In this document: positions 46,580 to 58,171 of the stretch, in pieces
Layout of the letters: each line of letters opens with the position of its first letter
Numbering within the stretch: the stretch's first letter is position 1
DNA from: Linnemannia hyalina
Taxonomy: Eukaryota; Mortierellomycota; Mortierellomycetes; Mortierellales; Mortierellaceae
Direction of reading: 5' to 3'
DNA: 64,000 nucleotides
Assembly: GCA_019671135.1 (NCBI GenBank)
Contig: JAHRHY010000027.1
Location: forward strand, 182,001-246,000
Notes under the pieces: generated by a model
What the model saw: the letters and a program-made list of their open reading frames with translations, nothing else
The model's database searches: none
What the model was told of the DNA's origin: nothing
Position numbers and translations under genes: made by a program

Positions 46580-47972
46580 TAGAAAGTAAAACAAACAAGT
46601 ACCGGTAGAATAGACACACCTCAACGACAGAAAAGACATGAGAGAAGGTGAACACGATAATAACAATGCAATTCAATTGTCATCTATTGTTGGGTGCTGT
46701 AACGGTTGCAAAATGTGAGATTGAAGTAAGTTGAGAGCATTTTTTTTACATTATGATTTTCTATTCCGTTTCCCTCGTCTCTTTTACCTCCAAATTGCGC
46801 ACACGAGTGCTCGCATGGTGTGCGAGTAGACTTGACTGTTAACCTCTTATTGCTCAAGGGCAATAGTCGAGAACAACAGTCCGGCTCGCCCCTTCTCACT
46901 CCCTAAGGGTTGCCCTTACGGCTCACCAAGGTATTCGTCTCCCTCTCTTGTCATGGTTGTCTCGCTAATTGTGAGGAACAATGGCCAACTACACAACATC
47001 ATCAGTCGAGCAACAACCGAGAATAGCAAGATGACAATGTCCTTGATTCCACCCTCTGCCCCCCATGTCACGATGCTCTCTGCTAATGGTCACTCATGTT
47101 AGTCATTTGAATGTAGTAGTAGAGCAGGGATACAAAAAACGAGATACCCCTGGCTGCATTCCAGTCAGTTGTACATGGATAGAGAGCCGCTTCTTTTGCC
47201 CACTCTTGGCTCCCCTTTTACTCTTGCCATCTCCTCGTTGTTTCTATTGCCCTGATGAATCCTTGTCCCCCTACTGAGCTACCACTCCCAAACCCGTACA
47301 TTCGTTCCCTCGGTACAAGCCTGGTTTGTTTATCGTTTGTGTTTGTTTGTACAGTCCGTTGTACCCTTGCTCACCACTTTCTGTTGTTGTGAACGGGCTC
47401 ACCCATCTCTCTTCGAATAGTAGTTGACCATACAAATAAGATTTGGACCACTGTAATGATTGCTCTCGCCTTCGAACAACGCGCATCCGAGGACAAGTGA
47501 AGGGTAGACTACTCAATCTGGCCCCTCTTCTTTGGCAAACACAAGCACAAGGACAACATCAGGGCGCCTTCCTTGCCTTTTCCATCCTCGCATATACTCA
47601 TACACTCTCAAGAGTAACAGCTCAACAGCAGAACGGCCACTCCGCCTGTCTTTGTCCCTTGCAGTTTCCAGGGAAAGTTCTCGCGATACCATGTACCTCT
47701 CAAATCCCATGTCACTGTCTTTCCCTGGAAAGCCATCCCCTCATCCTCAACTTTACCTTTAAATACCAGGGTCACTCCCGCTACTTTCTTGCCTTTTTTT
47801 TTTCTTCTTTAGCCTTCAAGACTCTCTTCAATTACTTTGCCCTCCCCCACCCTCTCCTCTTCACCCACCACCCCCTCCCCGCCTTTACGGTAACCCCCAT
47901 CCAGTCTTCTACAGACATCACCACTACCAACCCCTATCAACTTTCAATCCCCTCATCGATTCATTCATCAAA

Positions 47973-50659
47973 ATGAAGGTCGCCGCTATCATCTCTGCCC
48001 TTGCCGCCGTCACCTTGGTTTCCGCTGGTACCTACCACGACCTCGAAGGCCTCGTTGATGCCAAAAACGTTGTCCCCAACAGATACATTATCGAATACCA
48101 CGACAGTTACAGCCACTCTGATGCCAGAAACGCCTTGAACTCCCGCAAGGTCGACTACAAGGTCCGCAACGAGTACGACATCTTCAACGGAGCTGCTATC
48201 ACCGTCAACTCCAAGCACGACGGCCGTGCCATCGCTTCCCTCCCCGGTGTCAAGAACGTCTGGCCCATCACCCTCCACTCGATCCCCAAGATCCAGAAGA
48301 GCACCGCCAAAGCCACCGACCCCGAGGCTGTCTCCCTCCACCACATGACCGGTGTCGACATTGTCCACAAAAAGCTCAAGTTGACCGGTAAGGGCATCAA
48401 GGTCGGTGTCATTGATACCGGTATTGACTACAAGCACCCCGCATTTGCTGCCAAGGGCGCCACCGAGGGATGCTTTTCCCGCTATGGCAAGGACTGCCGT
48501 GTCAAGTACGGTTGGGACTTTGTCGGTGATGACTACACTGGCGGTAACGAGCCCAAGCCCGACTCTGACCCCATGGATTGCCAGGGACACGGATCCCACG
48601 TTGCCGGTATTGTCGGAGGCGATGCCCGCCACATCACCGGTGCCCATGCCCCCCCTCAGCCTTTCGTCGGTGTTGCCCCCGAGGTCACCTTGGGAGCCTA
48701 CCGCGTCTTTGGATGCGATGGTAGCTCTGGTACCGATGTTCTCCTTGCTGCCATGGAGAAGGCCTTCAACGACGGCATGAACGTAAGTTTCTTCATTTCT
48801 TAATTGGATATTTTGATGAATTTTCAGGGGTAATCAATTCTAATAATATGTCTATAACATAATATTAGATCATCAACATGTCCCTCGGAGGCGGATCCTC
48901 TTACAAGGGCAACCCCACCGCTGCCCTCGGCGACAAGCTCGCCAAGAGGGGCTTGACTTTGATCGCCTCTGCCGGTAACGATGGTTCCGAGGGTGTCTGG
49001 ATGGTCGGTAACACCGGTCTCGGTGACGACTCGACCTCCGTCGCCTCATTCACTAACGCCTACGGCCGTTTCCAGACCTTCAACTATGCCGGTGGCAAGT
49101 ACTCGTACTCCCCCGCCGCCAACTTTGGCACCGTCATCGATCTCCCTGCCTCCGCCACCTTGGTCCCTCTCTTTGACAAGGCTGGTGTCCTCCAGGACGG
49201 ATGCGATGCCGCTTCTTACACTGGTGTCCCCGTTTCCGGCAAGGTCGTCCTCGCCCTCGGTGACTACACTCGCTGCGGTTCTGGTGCCCGTGCTACCATT
49301 GCCAAGAACGCCGGTGCTGCCGGTCTTCTCACCGCCACCACTCCCGTCGGCATGACCAACATTGGAGGCATCGCAGGATTCCCCATGGCTTCCATTGAGA
49401 ATGCGGCTGGCGATGCCATTCTTGCTGCCTACAAGAAGAACGCCGCTGAAGTCATTGCCTGGTCCAAGACCCCCTCAGATGTCATGGTTGAGGGTGGTGG
49501 TACCATCTCTGACTTCTCGTCCTATGGTCTTGACGGAGACCTCCGCTCCAAGCCCGATCTCGGTGGTCCTGGTGGAAACATCTTGTCGACCTACCCTCTC
49601 GCCAAGAGTGGTTACGCCGTCTTGTCCGGTACCTCGATGTCCTCCCCCTACGTCGCCGGTTCCCAGGCTCTTTTCTATCAGGGCAAGAAGAACGGTCCCC
49701 GTGGTCTTGAGACCCGCAAGATCTTCAAGAACACTGCCACCCTGACCAAGCTTTGGAAGGGCAAGAACTTGGTCTCTGCTGCCAAGCAGGGATCCGGTCT
49801 CATCAATGTCATGAACGCCCTCACGGCCACCGCCACCATCACCCCCGACCACGTCGATCTTTTGGACACCGTCCACTTCCGCAAGACCCAAAAGATCACC
49901 ATCAAGAACTTTGGCAAGAAGACCGAGACCTACACCCTCTCGCACACCCCTGCCGATGCTTTGAACTCGTACTACGACGGCAAGGGCTACCCCAACCCCG
50001 ACATCAAGTTCGAGGAGGACTTTGCCACCGTCGCATTCTCCCAGAGCAAGGTCAAGATCCCCGCCGGCAAGTCTGCCAGCATCACCTTGACATTTGCCGA
50101 GCCCAAGAAGGGTGATGCCAAGCAGTTCCCCATCTACTCTGGATACGTCATTGCCACCCCCTCGACCGAGGGCTCCCCTGCCGTCCACATCCCCTACACC
50201 GGTCTTAAGGGAGATGTGTCCCAGGTTCCCATGATGGACGTTCAGCGTGGATACCCTAAGCTCAGCCAGATCGTCGGCTCTAGCATTATTGCCGCCCCTG
50301 CTGGCAAGACCTGGGACTTCAAGAAGGAGACCGCTGTTGTCTTGTACCGCCTCGGCTCTCACTCTCCCAACTTCAGCGCCAGCGTCTACGATGACAAGAA
50401 GACCTTCAAGGGCTACCTCAGCACCACCGATGGCCCTGCTTACGGTTTCGCCGGTCGCCAGAAGAACCTCAAGGATGGCCAGGTTGTCCAGGCTGGTTAC
50501 GTCTGGAACGGCGAGGTCTTCACCTCCAAGAACGCTACCGCCCCCGTCGCCCTCCCCTCGGGCACCTACTCCATTGTCGTCGCTGCCCAGAAGAAGCTCA
50601 CCAAGGGTGCTTACCCTGCTGACTTTGAGGTCTTCACCATCCCCAACGTCAAGTGGTAA
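47973..50659 (+). CDS. Secreted subtilisin-like serine protease (S8A) with PA and Fn3-like regions
   Basis: Exons are 47973-48782 and 48869-50659, giving 866 residues. The signal peptide is about residues 1-18 (MKVAAIISALAAVTLVSA). An I9 propeptide follows to about residue 115. The catalytic triad is Asp about 148 (KVGVIDTGID), His about 206 (CQGHGSHVAGIVGG) and Ser about 526 (LSGTSMSSPYVAG). The oxyanion Asn lies in IASAGND. A PA-domain insertion lies between His and Ser (about 370-455). The C-terminal 280 residues form Fn3-like beta domains as in Vpr/C5a-peptidase-type subtilases. Codon use is strikingly C-ending, stronger than in neighbouring genes, suggesting high expression. It is probably an extracellular nutritional protease. 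The single 86-bp intron falls just before the IINMSLGG strand. Confidence 0.96.
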
Positions 50660-52006
50660 ATTATTCTTCATGACACACAAAGTAATTGATTAGATTCTTC
50701 CTCACTTTTTTTTTATACGGAGAAAAAGCATTATTAAAAAGAACTGTATACCATCGTTTTCGTATTCAAAAAGTCGCCTCCCTTTGTTTGTTTGCTCCTC
50801 GTTTGCAATGAGTGTTTTGACAAAGATCGTGTAGGTGTTTGTGAGTTGATTGAATACACAGAAAATGAGCTAGGGTATTCACGTTGGTTTGAATGAGTAC
50901 CAGTCGGTTAGACGCTCTGGAGGAGCAAAGACACCACCAATAGGAGTCCTCTGGGTACTCACCAGGCATATGGTCAAGAGAGATAATGTAATTGTGACGA
51001 CAATAAGAAGCACGGAGATAATGGAGAAAAAGCGAGAAGCTGAGGTTCAAAAAGGTGGATGTATTTTGCTGACTCTGTAGGAGGGTGAGGTTTGATAGAA
51101 TTCTGCTCTTGTTCTCGCATTGGATGAACAACAGTCCTTACGGTTTGCGATTCAGGCGTTTGTTGCTTTTTCTCTTAATCGTAGTCTTGACAGCGTCCTT
51201 GTTCCAGATAGCCATCACCTTTCTTAACCTTCGGTGCTTAAAATGATGATCGGCGATCCAGGCGCGTGAAGTCTCAGTCGTTAATTCAAGCACGTTTCAG
51301 GCACGAGAATCCAGGTACGGAGAGGGACGGCTATCCTCCATGTCATTTTCTACGCTTTTTTCTGCACGTTGTGCTTGGTTTTTTTTATTGAAGTACGGTG
51401 TTGGAAATCTGCCTGATTTTAAATCAGTCACCAACAGGCCAGCCATAGGGCACGCTTGCGCCGCCTATCGAAAGGGAGTCATCAGGTTAATGTTCCTGGC
51501 ACCGCGATGGTTAGAAAGTGGTGACGCAATGCGATATCTGGCCCAACTTTTATTTTCGCAGACTAAACACCACACACACGTCCTCTCTCTCTTTAAAATG
51601 AAAAAGAAAAGAGATATGAAAGAGCAAACGAAAAAGAAACTATCCCTTTGCTCTTCCTCCATTTCCATGTCCTTCTTTCACATGTTAGTTCTTCAACCTC
51701 TAACATAACCAGATCCCGCATCCACGTTCATCACATCTTAACACTTTCGCTAAATTTTCCAGCTCTTGCGATATTGCAGATTTTTATTTCGAGATCAACT
51801 GTTCTCTTTTTCGTTCTTGCCTATAGAGCGCGTAAAGTCATAGCGGACTATTCCTTCTCAACCGTGTTTGACTTTCCTAGTTGATCGTGTTTTGTCACAG
51901 AGTGTTGTTGCAGTTGTTGATAAAGACGTGTTGTTGTTATTGCTGCTGTTGTTGTTGTTGTTGTTGTTGTTCTTGCTGCTGCTGTTGTTCTTGTTGACCA
52001 GTGACA
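50660..52006. other. Intergenic, 1.3 kb
   Basis: Convergent gap between the subtilase and the CRN gene. It ends in a GTT trinucleotide run at about 51930-51990. No gene is supported. Confidence 0.5.
51930..51995. repeat. GTT/GCT trinucleotide run
   Basis: Interrupted run of TTG/GTT/GCT triplets just past the CRN stop codon. Read as an open frame it gives only Leu or Asn runs, so it is treated as simple sequence. Confidence 0.8.
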
Positions 52007-55000
52007 TCACTCGAGGGCGAGTCGCGGAGATGCGTCGAGCACATCGCCATCGAGATTCCACAAAAGAACGTGACGAGATCCAACTACGACTGTAAGAACC
52101 GACGTGATTGAATAGCCGTCATCTTTCCACTTCTGGATCTCTGCGCTCTGCGCGTACTCACGAAGCTGGTCCTGAGGTCCAGACATAATCCATTCCCTGA
52201 TGGTCAGACCAGCTCGATAATTGTCATTCTTACCGATCCTCAAATCCAACACCTCTCTAACATCGCGAATATCTGCAAGGACATTGGCCCTTTGCAATGG
52301 TGATCCGGACCCAATCTCGATGTAGTCAATTTGGAGGGATTTCCATTCGAGAACAAACAGCCGCTTTTTCAACGGAACGGATATCAACATGTCAATTCGA
52401 CCTGACTTTCCTGAGGGCTATTAAAGAAATTGAGAAACCAAGTATTAGTTACTCTAATACTCTAGTACTCTAATAACACTTCACGACATGACATGACATA
52501 AATCTTTCATACCTTGGTAACGGTCGTCTCGACGCCAACTTTCCGAAGGGATGGGTGAATATTAGCCAGGAGGGTGAAGCGCATCGAGTTACAGTGATCC
52601 TCCTCCTTCTTTTTGAAATCACGGGCTCCGACATCGTGTTGCTGCATACCGCGGGCGTATAATCCGATGATCCTGTCGATGTTTCCGGCATCGACAAGCA
52701 CCCTAAACGCGCCATTCACATCCTCCAGGCTTGCTTGATGCCTTTGCAGAACAGCTCTTCCAAATCGCTCGGCAGCCACCAAGTTCGGGATTCGTAGTGG
52801 TTTCTTGCGGGTACAAAAAGTCAGTCCACCAAGGTGCACCATACACGACAGCCACGCCGCCTTGGATTTGGCGAGATCGTCAGCCTGAAAGACATCAGGG
52901 CAAATATATTTTTTTAAAAAAAACGGCGTTATTAGATGATTAAGACACAAAAACAACAACAGCCGCAGCAACAACAATTAGTGGGCTATCTCGAACATTA
53001 CCAGGCTTGCGAGAGCAAACGTTTGCCTAATGTCGTCAAAGGGGATCGTTCTTTTTTCAACTTTCTTGCCTTGTTCGTTTTCGCTGAAGAGTCCATCCTC
53101 TAACAACTTCGTCGCCACTGGCAATGACGCGAGTATCTGTAGTGATTTGGCAGAGACTTCAGAGTTGGTGACTGAAAGAGGATTCCTCATCGGCTGTCCC
53201 TCCACGAGGCTCTATAAACGCAATCAGAAATCAGAAATTGAGAGAAAGTAGCGTGTATGTGAAGAGATGTTAGCATCAAGTAGAGATATCCACCTCTAAC
53301 ATGTTGTGAAGGAAGATTACCTGCAAATACTCGAGGCATGTGTTTGTGTTAAATGTCAAGAGTCCTCTGCCGCCAGGAACGAAATTAAAGCCGTTTAATG
53401 GTCCTTCATGATCTTCAAATGCTTCTTTGCTTTGGCAGTGGAACCACAGACCTTTTCCAATGCCAGCGCAGCAACGACATCTGCTTCCGTCAAACCACAA
53501 AAACCCGCAAGCTCTGGTTCCCATGATACATATCGAGCCACGTTGAATCCGGACGTGTTGTCGGCTAAACATTGCGGCAAGACACCTGTAATATAGCACT
53601 TTGAGATGGCACTGCCGAGACCACTCTTCACAGCAGCCCAGAATCCCTTCAACAGGCTGTCCGGCTCGGCCCCTTGCGTCGGCTTCCAATGAACACTGTC
53701 ATTCTGGACAAGGTACTCATTGCTGTAGCTGTCATATTCGTCCGCCATGAGGTAAATCTGACGATAATAAAAAATGGCATTGTTAGTTTTGGTCACAGCG
53801 AACTTGCGAGCACAAAAACAGCGTGACAACGCCTATGCACATACTCCCTTGATCTTTGAAAGGGGGTCCTCGGGATTTTCGACACTGGTGAGAATACGAT
53901 GTACAACATTCACACATGCTATTAGACTTGCCGAAGCGTCGTCCTTGATAAAGTTCTCGATGAGATCATCGGCCGACCTTCTGAGATATGGTTCATAGGT
54001 TCTGTAGAACTCCATGATCGACTCGTTCAGCATCAGGTTCAAGCTGTGTCTGGCCACGTTCCTGTTTTGAGATCGATCGACAGCAGAGAAGTCAAACTTC
54101 AAGACAAAGTACCTCCCCGGAAACACACGGTTGTGTGCCACGTGCTCATCGATGGCAAGGCCCTACAATTAGAAGAGGAGGTCAATAAGCATGCAAGGAT
54201 ACACTGCAAATAGATATGATTGGTAAAAAGACAGGAAATGACTTACTTCAAAGAGGAGTTTATAGTCCGGAAGGTGTTCACGACCATGGAAATGTGCCAA
54301 TGTACTCAGTCCAAGCGACTTGCCTGACCTGCGGGGACGAAGGAAGACAAGAGCAGGCTCGTGGAAGGACTCGATAGCCATGATGAAGGCGGTCTTGTCG
54401 AAGAAACAGAAATCTGCGGACTGACGTAATATCTTGAAGTTGCTTTCAGAATGGACGGGGAAGCTTTTGAACGCGCCCTGATTCCAGACAAGGTCCCCAG
54501 AGCGCCTATCGTATTGGACGACATTCAGCGGGCTCCGCTCGTAGCCTAGAAAGAAGTGGTTCACTGACAGCGTAAGCAAAAAACCTTATCGAACATAACT
54601 CTAAGACAACCCTGGTAACAGGGCCTACTTGCAGGTCGGACAATCACTTGAACCGCGTCCGTTTCGGCAAACATGCCATGCAGAGAGGTAGTGTCGCTAA
54701 TCTCATCTTCTACTCCAACAGTGACGCCTGGCTCTGTGTTCAAGCCTACTCCCTCGGGGGCCTTGTACAGAGAGAGGGTGCTGACGTCCTGCGGGAGACG
54801 GTTAGGCCTTGCCATTTTGACCTTATTCTTGAAATCACTACCTGAGTCGTTGCCATTTATATCAACTTCAAAAGACTTTCTCTCGCCATCGATCGCACAA
54901 AACACTTTGAGTGGGCGCAACTGGAGCTATTAGGCGCAGCCAAGGGATTAGTCTCTATGGTTACAAAAAATAATAATCGAATGAATACTATTGAGATGAA

Positions 55001-55095
55001 TGAGAAATGCTTGCCTGAGGGAATTGGAGACGTCTGAGATGAGACCCAGAGAGGGTACGGACTCTTTGCGCACGAAATACTCCGGCAGACAACAT
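52007..55095 (-). CDS. Crinkler-type (CRN) effector: ubiquitin-like header, P-loop ATPase, PD-(D/E)XK nuclease; one frameshift
   Basis: Inferred minus-strand exons are 55095-55015, 54926-54629, 54545-54247, 54162-53845, 53757-53321, 53211-53002, 52884-52513 and 52417-52007. After a short Arg-rich leader, the header (LRPLKVFCAIDGER to VQVIVRPA) resembles the CRN ubiquitin-like N-terminal domain. Next is an AAA-ATPase-like domain with Walker A RPRRSGKSLGLS and a Walker B-like IYLMADEYD. The last exon has the nuclease signature: Asp in SGRIDMLI and E-x-K in LFVLEWK. CRNs of this ATPase plus restriction-endonuclease-like type are known from oomycetes and early fungi; in filamentous saprotrophs their role is unclear. 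Around 53394-53397 the frame shifts by one base, with a TAA immediately after KIMKDH, so this allele would be truncated. A sequencing error is the alternative. The first intron has a GC donor, and the TTG at 54920 is not the start. Confidence 0.78.
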
Positions 55096-55322
55096 GGTAA
55101 AGGAGTGTAGCGAGTGGAGGAGTTCTCGTCGACTTAGCTCCTTTTATTCGCAGTGCTTAAGGGTAGTCGGACTACGATGAGGTCACTGAAGAGGGCAACC
55201 GCCCGGCCTGCACAGCTATCTAGATCCACCCGAAGGAAGACTTGAACATCTCGAAGTGAAAAAAGGGAAAGAAAAAAGCTACTCTAGCTACCGACCTGCA
55301 TGGCATTTGCCTTGCACTTGGG
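55096..55322. other. Gap between CRN start and Fanzor-like relic
   Basis: Only 227 bases separate the CRN ATG from the stop of the decayed TnpB/Fanzor-type gene, both on the minus strand, so the CRN promoter must lie within or overlap the relic. Confidence 0.6.
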
Positions 55323-57480
55323 TTACTTGGTGGCCGCCGCCTTGCCCTTGGTGGTCGTCGCCTTTTGCTGGGCCATGGTTGTCTTGGTGCGCTTGCTACC
55401 CCTCTCCTTCTCGGCAATACCATCCTCCTCTGCCCGGCGCTTGCGACCAGCACGACTACCAATGCTGCTTGCTTTTTTCATCGAACTTGGGGCGTCCTTG
55501 GGTTGGGCCGCTGTCTCGCATCTACGCTTCAGCCAGGGGCAGTGATCGTCCTTGTAGACCGGATGCAGATAGAGTGGCCGCTGCTGCTGTTCGACATGGC
55601 TCCGGACGATATTGACAATTTTATGCCTTGCCATCACGTCCCAGTGTATGTACTTCTTGCAATGGTGGCAGTACTGGCGCCGGATGCTCTATGTCTGGCC
55701 GACAAAGTTCTTGCGGGTGGGACACTTTTTTGGAGGTATAAAGCTCATGAACTCCAACGACCAAGTACCCAACCGACTGGGCCCACGCAATGAAAAAACA
55801 AGGAACGAGAGGGACATGTCATCTAACAGCAGTAGCTAGATTGGAGCACTACAATCAACAAGCAATAAACAGACGAGTTGTTACTTTCTGGATGAAGTAG
55901 GATTCGAACGTCCCATGCAAGGATGACAGCCTGGATGTAGAAGTGAAGCGGACCATGCCGATCCCTGTAACGACCTTGGCCTCCCCCTTATCAGTTTCGT
56001 CGGGGGTGCAGCCAAGAAGGCACTTGAGATCGGCAGTAGTCTTGAACACGATGCGCAATTCCGTCAAAAAGTCGCTCGTGCCCGAGGTGGTGGTAAGCAA
56101 ACGATCTGGCAGCACATCGTTCCTGTAACGCTTGGACTTGACCGAATTCAACTCTCAAACTTTGTATGCAAGGAGCTACAGCTGACGTCCATCCGTCTTT
56201 ATGGATCCGCACAGGAAATAGCCCTTTTCCTGGTAGGTCCGGGGATCGAAACCGTCGCCGCGAAGGGTGTATATGGGCACGCAACTCGTCAGGCTCGACA
56301 ACCCTGACGGTTGCCGCGATGCCGGGCCTCCTTCTGTTGCCCACACAGGCGATTGCCATCAGGGGTCCTTGGATCGACGGGAGCAATGAGGCGCTGGATC
56401 AGAACGCCTGGTGTTTGAAACGGCAGCCAGTCCTTGATCACGTCCGCTTGCGCCAGTCGCCGCTGGTCCTTGCAGCCGATGAGATTCCTGAGGATGGGTG
56501 CAGCTCGTCCGCTTGTGCAAAAAGGCCGCCAGCTCGATCACGGTGAATGTCATGTATCCATTCTCCTCGGGCGACAGTGGCGAAAGACGCCAAGGCCGGC
56601 CGGGTGTGGCATTAGCTCGCAAAAAAGCTGGATCGCTGGCTTCTTTGCCGTTAAATCTATAGCTTTATCGCTCGCCAACATTTTCTTCTTAATCGTCGTT
56701 TGAACCTATGGCAACACATAGAGAACGAGTGATCGAGTTAGAATTTGTCGTCCACACAGATGACAAGAACGAAAAATAATAAACGAAGAAGACGGTGCGT
56801 TACCTTTTCCGACAACATCTTAGCTCAGGGTTTGTAGGGCCTCTACAGTTCAGCCGACAGCTGCGATGCGACCGATCGAACCACAAAACCCGGCGTGTAC
56901 CCCTTGACACCCTTGAGCATATCCGCTTTGGCCACTTGTGACTTTTCCAGATGCTGTAGACGACTATTAAGGGTGTTGACGGCTGACCCGGTTTTGCTCT
57001 TGCTAGGCAAGTTGCCCTAGTACAGGAAGATGAGGAATGAGTGGATGAAGGGCGTATTGGATCCATCGTCTTGGCCGTCCCCAGAGCTGACATTGTTATT
57101 GTCGTCGCTCATTTCACCGGACGAGAGCCGAGGGCACAGGCTGTCGAGAATAGATTGGTCTTGCTGGCTGATATCTGCCACAGGGACTGCAGGTCGTGGG
57201 GCACCAGGCCTAGGTGGAGGACAGAAGAGATCCTCCAGATACAGACCAATGAGCATCTAGAATTGCCGTTTAGAGTCGCATGCCACTCGGACTGCACCAC
57301 GGATGCACTCGACGATGGCCTTGGCGATTAGGTTGTTCTCGACGGCGGCGCGGACATTGGAGGATAGGCGATCAAGGTCCAGAGTGACTATTGGGTGCTC
57401 AAACGACAAGGTATTCATCATCTCCTTGCGTCCAAAGCGGTTGTCCTCAAGGGCCTTAACTTGATCAGCCTCTACAAAAT
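55323..57480 (-). pseudogene. Decayed Fanzor/TnpB-type (OrfB Zn-ribbon) gene
   Basis: Read on the minus strand the pieces run in order. They are YFVEADQVKALEDNRFGRKE, then KRQF/TAG/MLIGLYLEDL (stop at 57257), SILDSLCPRL, and FLIFLY/TAG/GNLPSKSKTG (stop at 57017). Next are GFVVRSVASQLSAEL followed by a TAG, YMTFTVIELAAFLHKR, VLIQRLIAPVDPRT, GYFLCGSIKTDG, FLTELRIVFKTTAD, RLSSLHGTFESYFIQK and YLVVGVHELYTSKK. The end is YCHHCKKYIHWDVMARHKI with the QQQRPLYLHPVYKD tail. The C-terminal part matches the TnpB/OrfB zinc ribbon (C..C plus a D before M), though the first Cys pair is lost. I recall this architecture from an expanded Mortierellaceae family. The segment that should hold the first RuvC Asp is missing between CTPDE and KVVTGIG. 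At least three TAGs and several frameshifts make it non-functional. Fanzor assignment is family-level inference. Confidence 0.65.
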
Positions 57481-58171
57481 ATACTACACCGGTACTGGAG
57501 TCTTTCAGGCTCAGGTCCGATAGCAACAACAATAGCGACGACTCGTGGAGTGACCCGATTTATTTTCATGGCACTGGTCACTGCGCCCGCACATACCATC
57601 ATGTAGGAAGAAGAACTGGATCTGTCCTGACCTCTGTGGGCGAATGGTGTCAACACGACGATGGTTGTGAAACACGAGGATCTTGCTGAAAGGGTATTGT
57701 CGTGACCACAGCCTTCATGAAGGTAAACCTACAACATCCATTGTTTCCGTTACTCGCATAACTGTACCAAGTAGCCTTTTAACTAGCATTAATTTCTTTA
57801 TTCGTGTAATTACTATTAGGTCGGCACTACATTTCAGAGGATATCGAAGCTGCGTTGAAGTACGCAGCGGATGGGTTGCAGGAGCATGGAGCTTCTGATG
57901 ATCTGTCGAACAAGGCATGGTTCTCGTTGTTTCTTTGTAAGCTCGGAACATTCAACAGGGGCATGAGGCAATGCACCGATATGTTGAGACTGGCACTGCG
58001 AGCGTGTAACGATAAAGTCATAAAGGCGAACAGGAGGAATGCCACAGAAGTTGTAAGAGTGGACATATATAAAAGTATTTCTTTATTCTTGACTTCCGTA
58101 ATTAGGACATCATCCCATATTATCTGGTGATTGTTTGCCGCCACCTCTGGGCGAAATTTTCTGTCGCATGA
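57468..58171 (+). pseudogene. Damaged second copy of the ART-like gene
   Basis: Exon-like pieces end at 57722, then cover 57820-58052 and 58106-58171. They show the landmarks of the 35453-36272 gene in the same order. These are SASTKYTTPVLESF (like SASPKFHKYASLLTPK), DPIYFHGTGHCA, GEWCQHDDGCETRG, HYISEDIEAALKYA (like HFFSPRMAVAHAWA), FSLFLCKLGTFNRG (like VPIFVCKARNVRQ) and DIIPYYLVIV (like DILPCYLAIV). Both introns have the same phases (1, then 0) as the intact copy. After CETRG a one-base frame change is needed to continue with ILLKGYCRDH, and no ATG-bearing 5' end is visible: homology starts where the Fanzor-like relic begins. So it is a 5'-truncated, frameshifted copy. A sequencing error at the frameshift is possible. 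Confidence 0.62.

Larger units (their letters stand above)
43248..47972. other. Gene-poor region, 4.7 kb
   Basis: Contains a C homopolymer at about 43707-43722 and a GACA repeat at about 46552-46579, plus many short open frames on both strands. The minus-strand frame at 46097-46666 includes the translated microsatellite and looks spurious. The stretch 47600-47970 is C/T-rich and forms the subtilase promoter and leader. No gene is supported. Confidence 0.45.

Noticed and set aside
46097..46666. 189-residue minus-strand open frame
   Set aside because: Includes the translated GACA microsatellite, biased Leu/Phe/Ser composition, and no recognisable domain.
49475..50680. 401-residue antisense frame over the subtilase
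   Set aside because: It is a by-product of the strong C-ending codon bias on the sense strand; no independent support.
54918..54920. TTG as start codon of the CRN header domain
   Set aside because: A proper ATG lies in an upstream exon (55095) that joins in frame; non-ATG starts are not needed.
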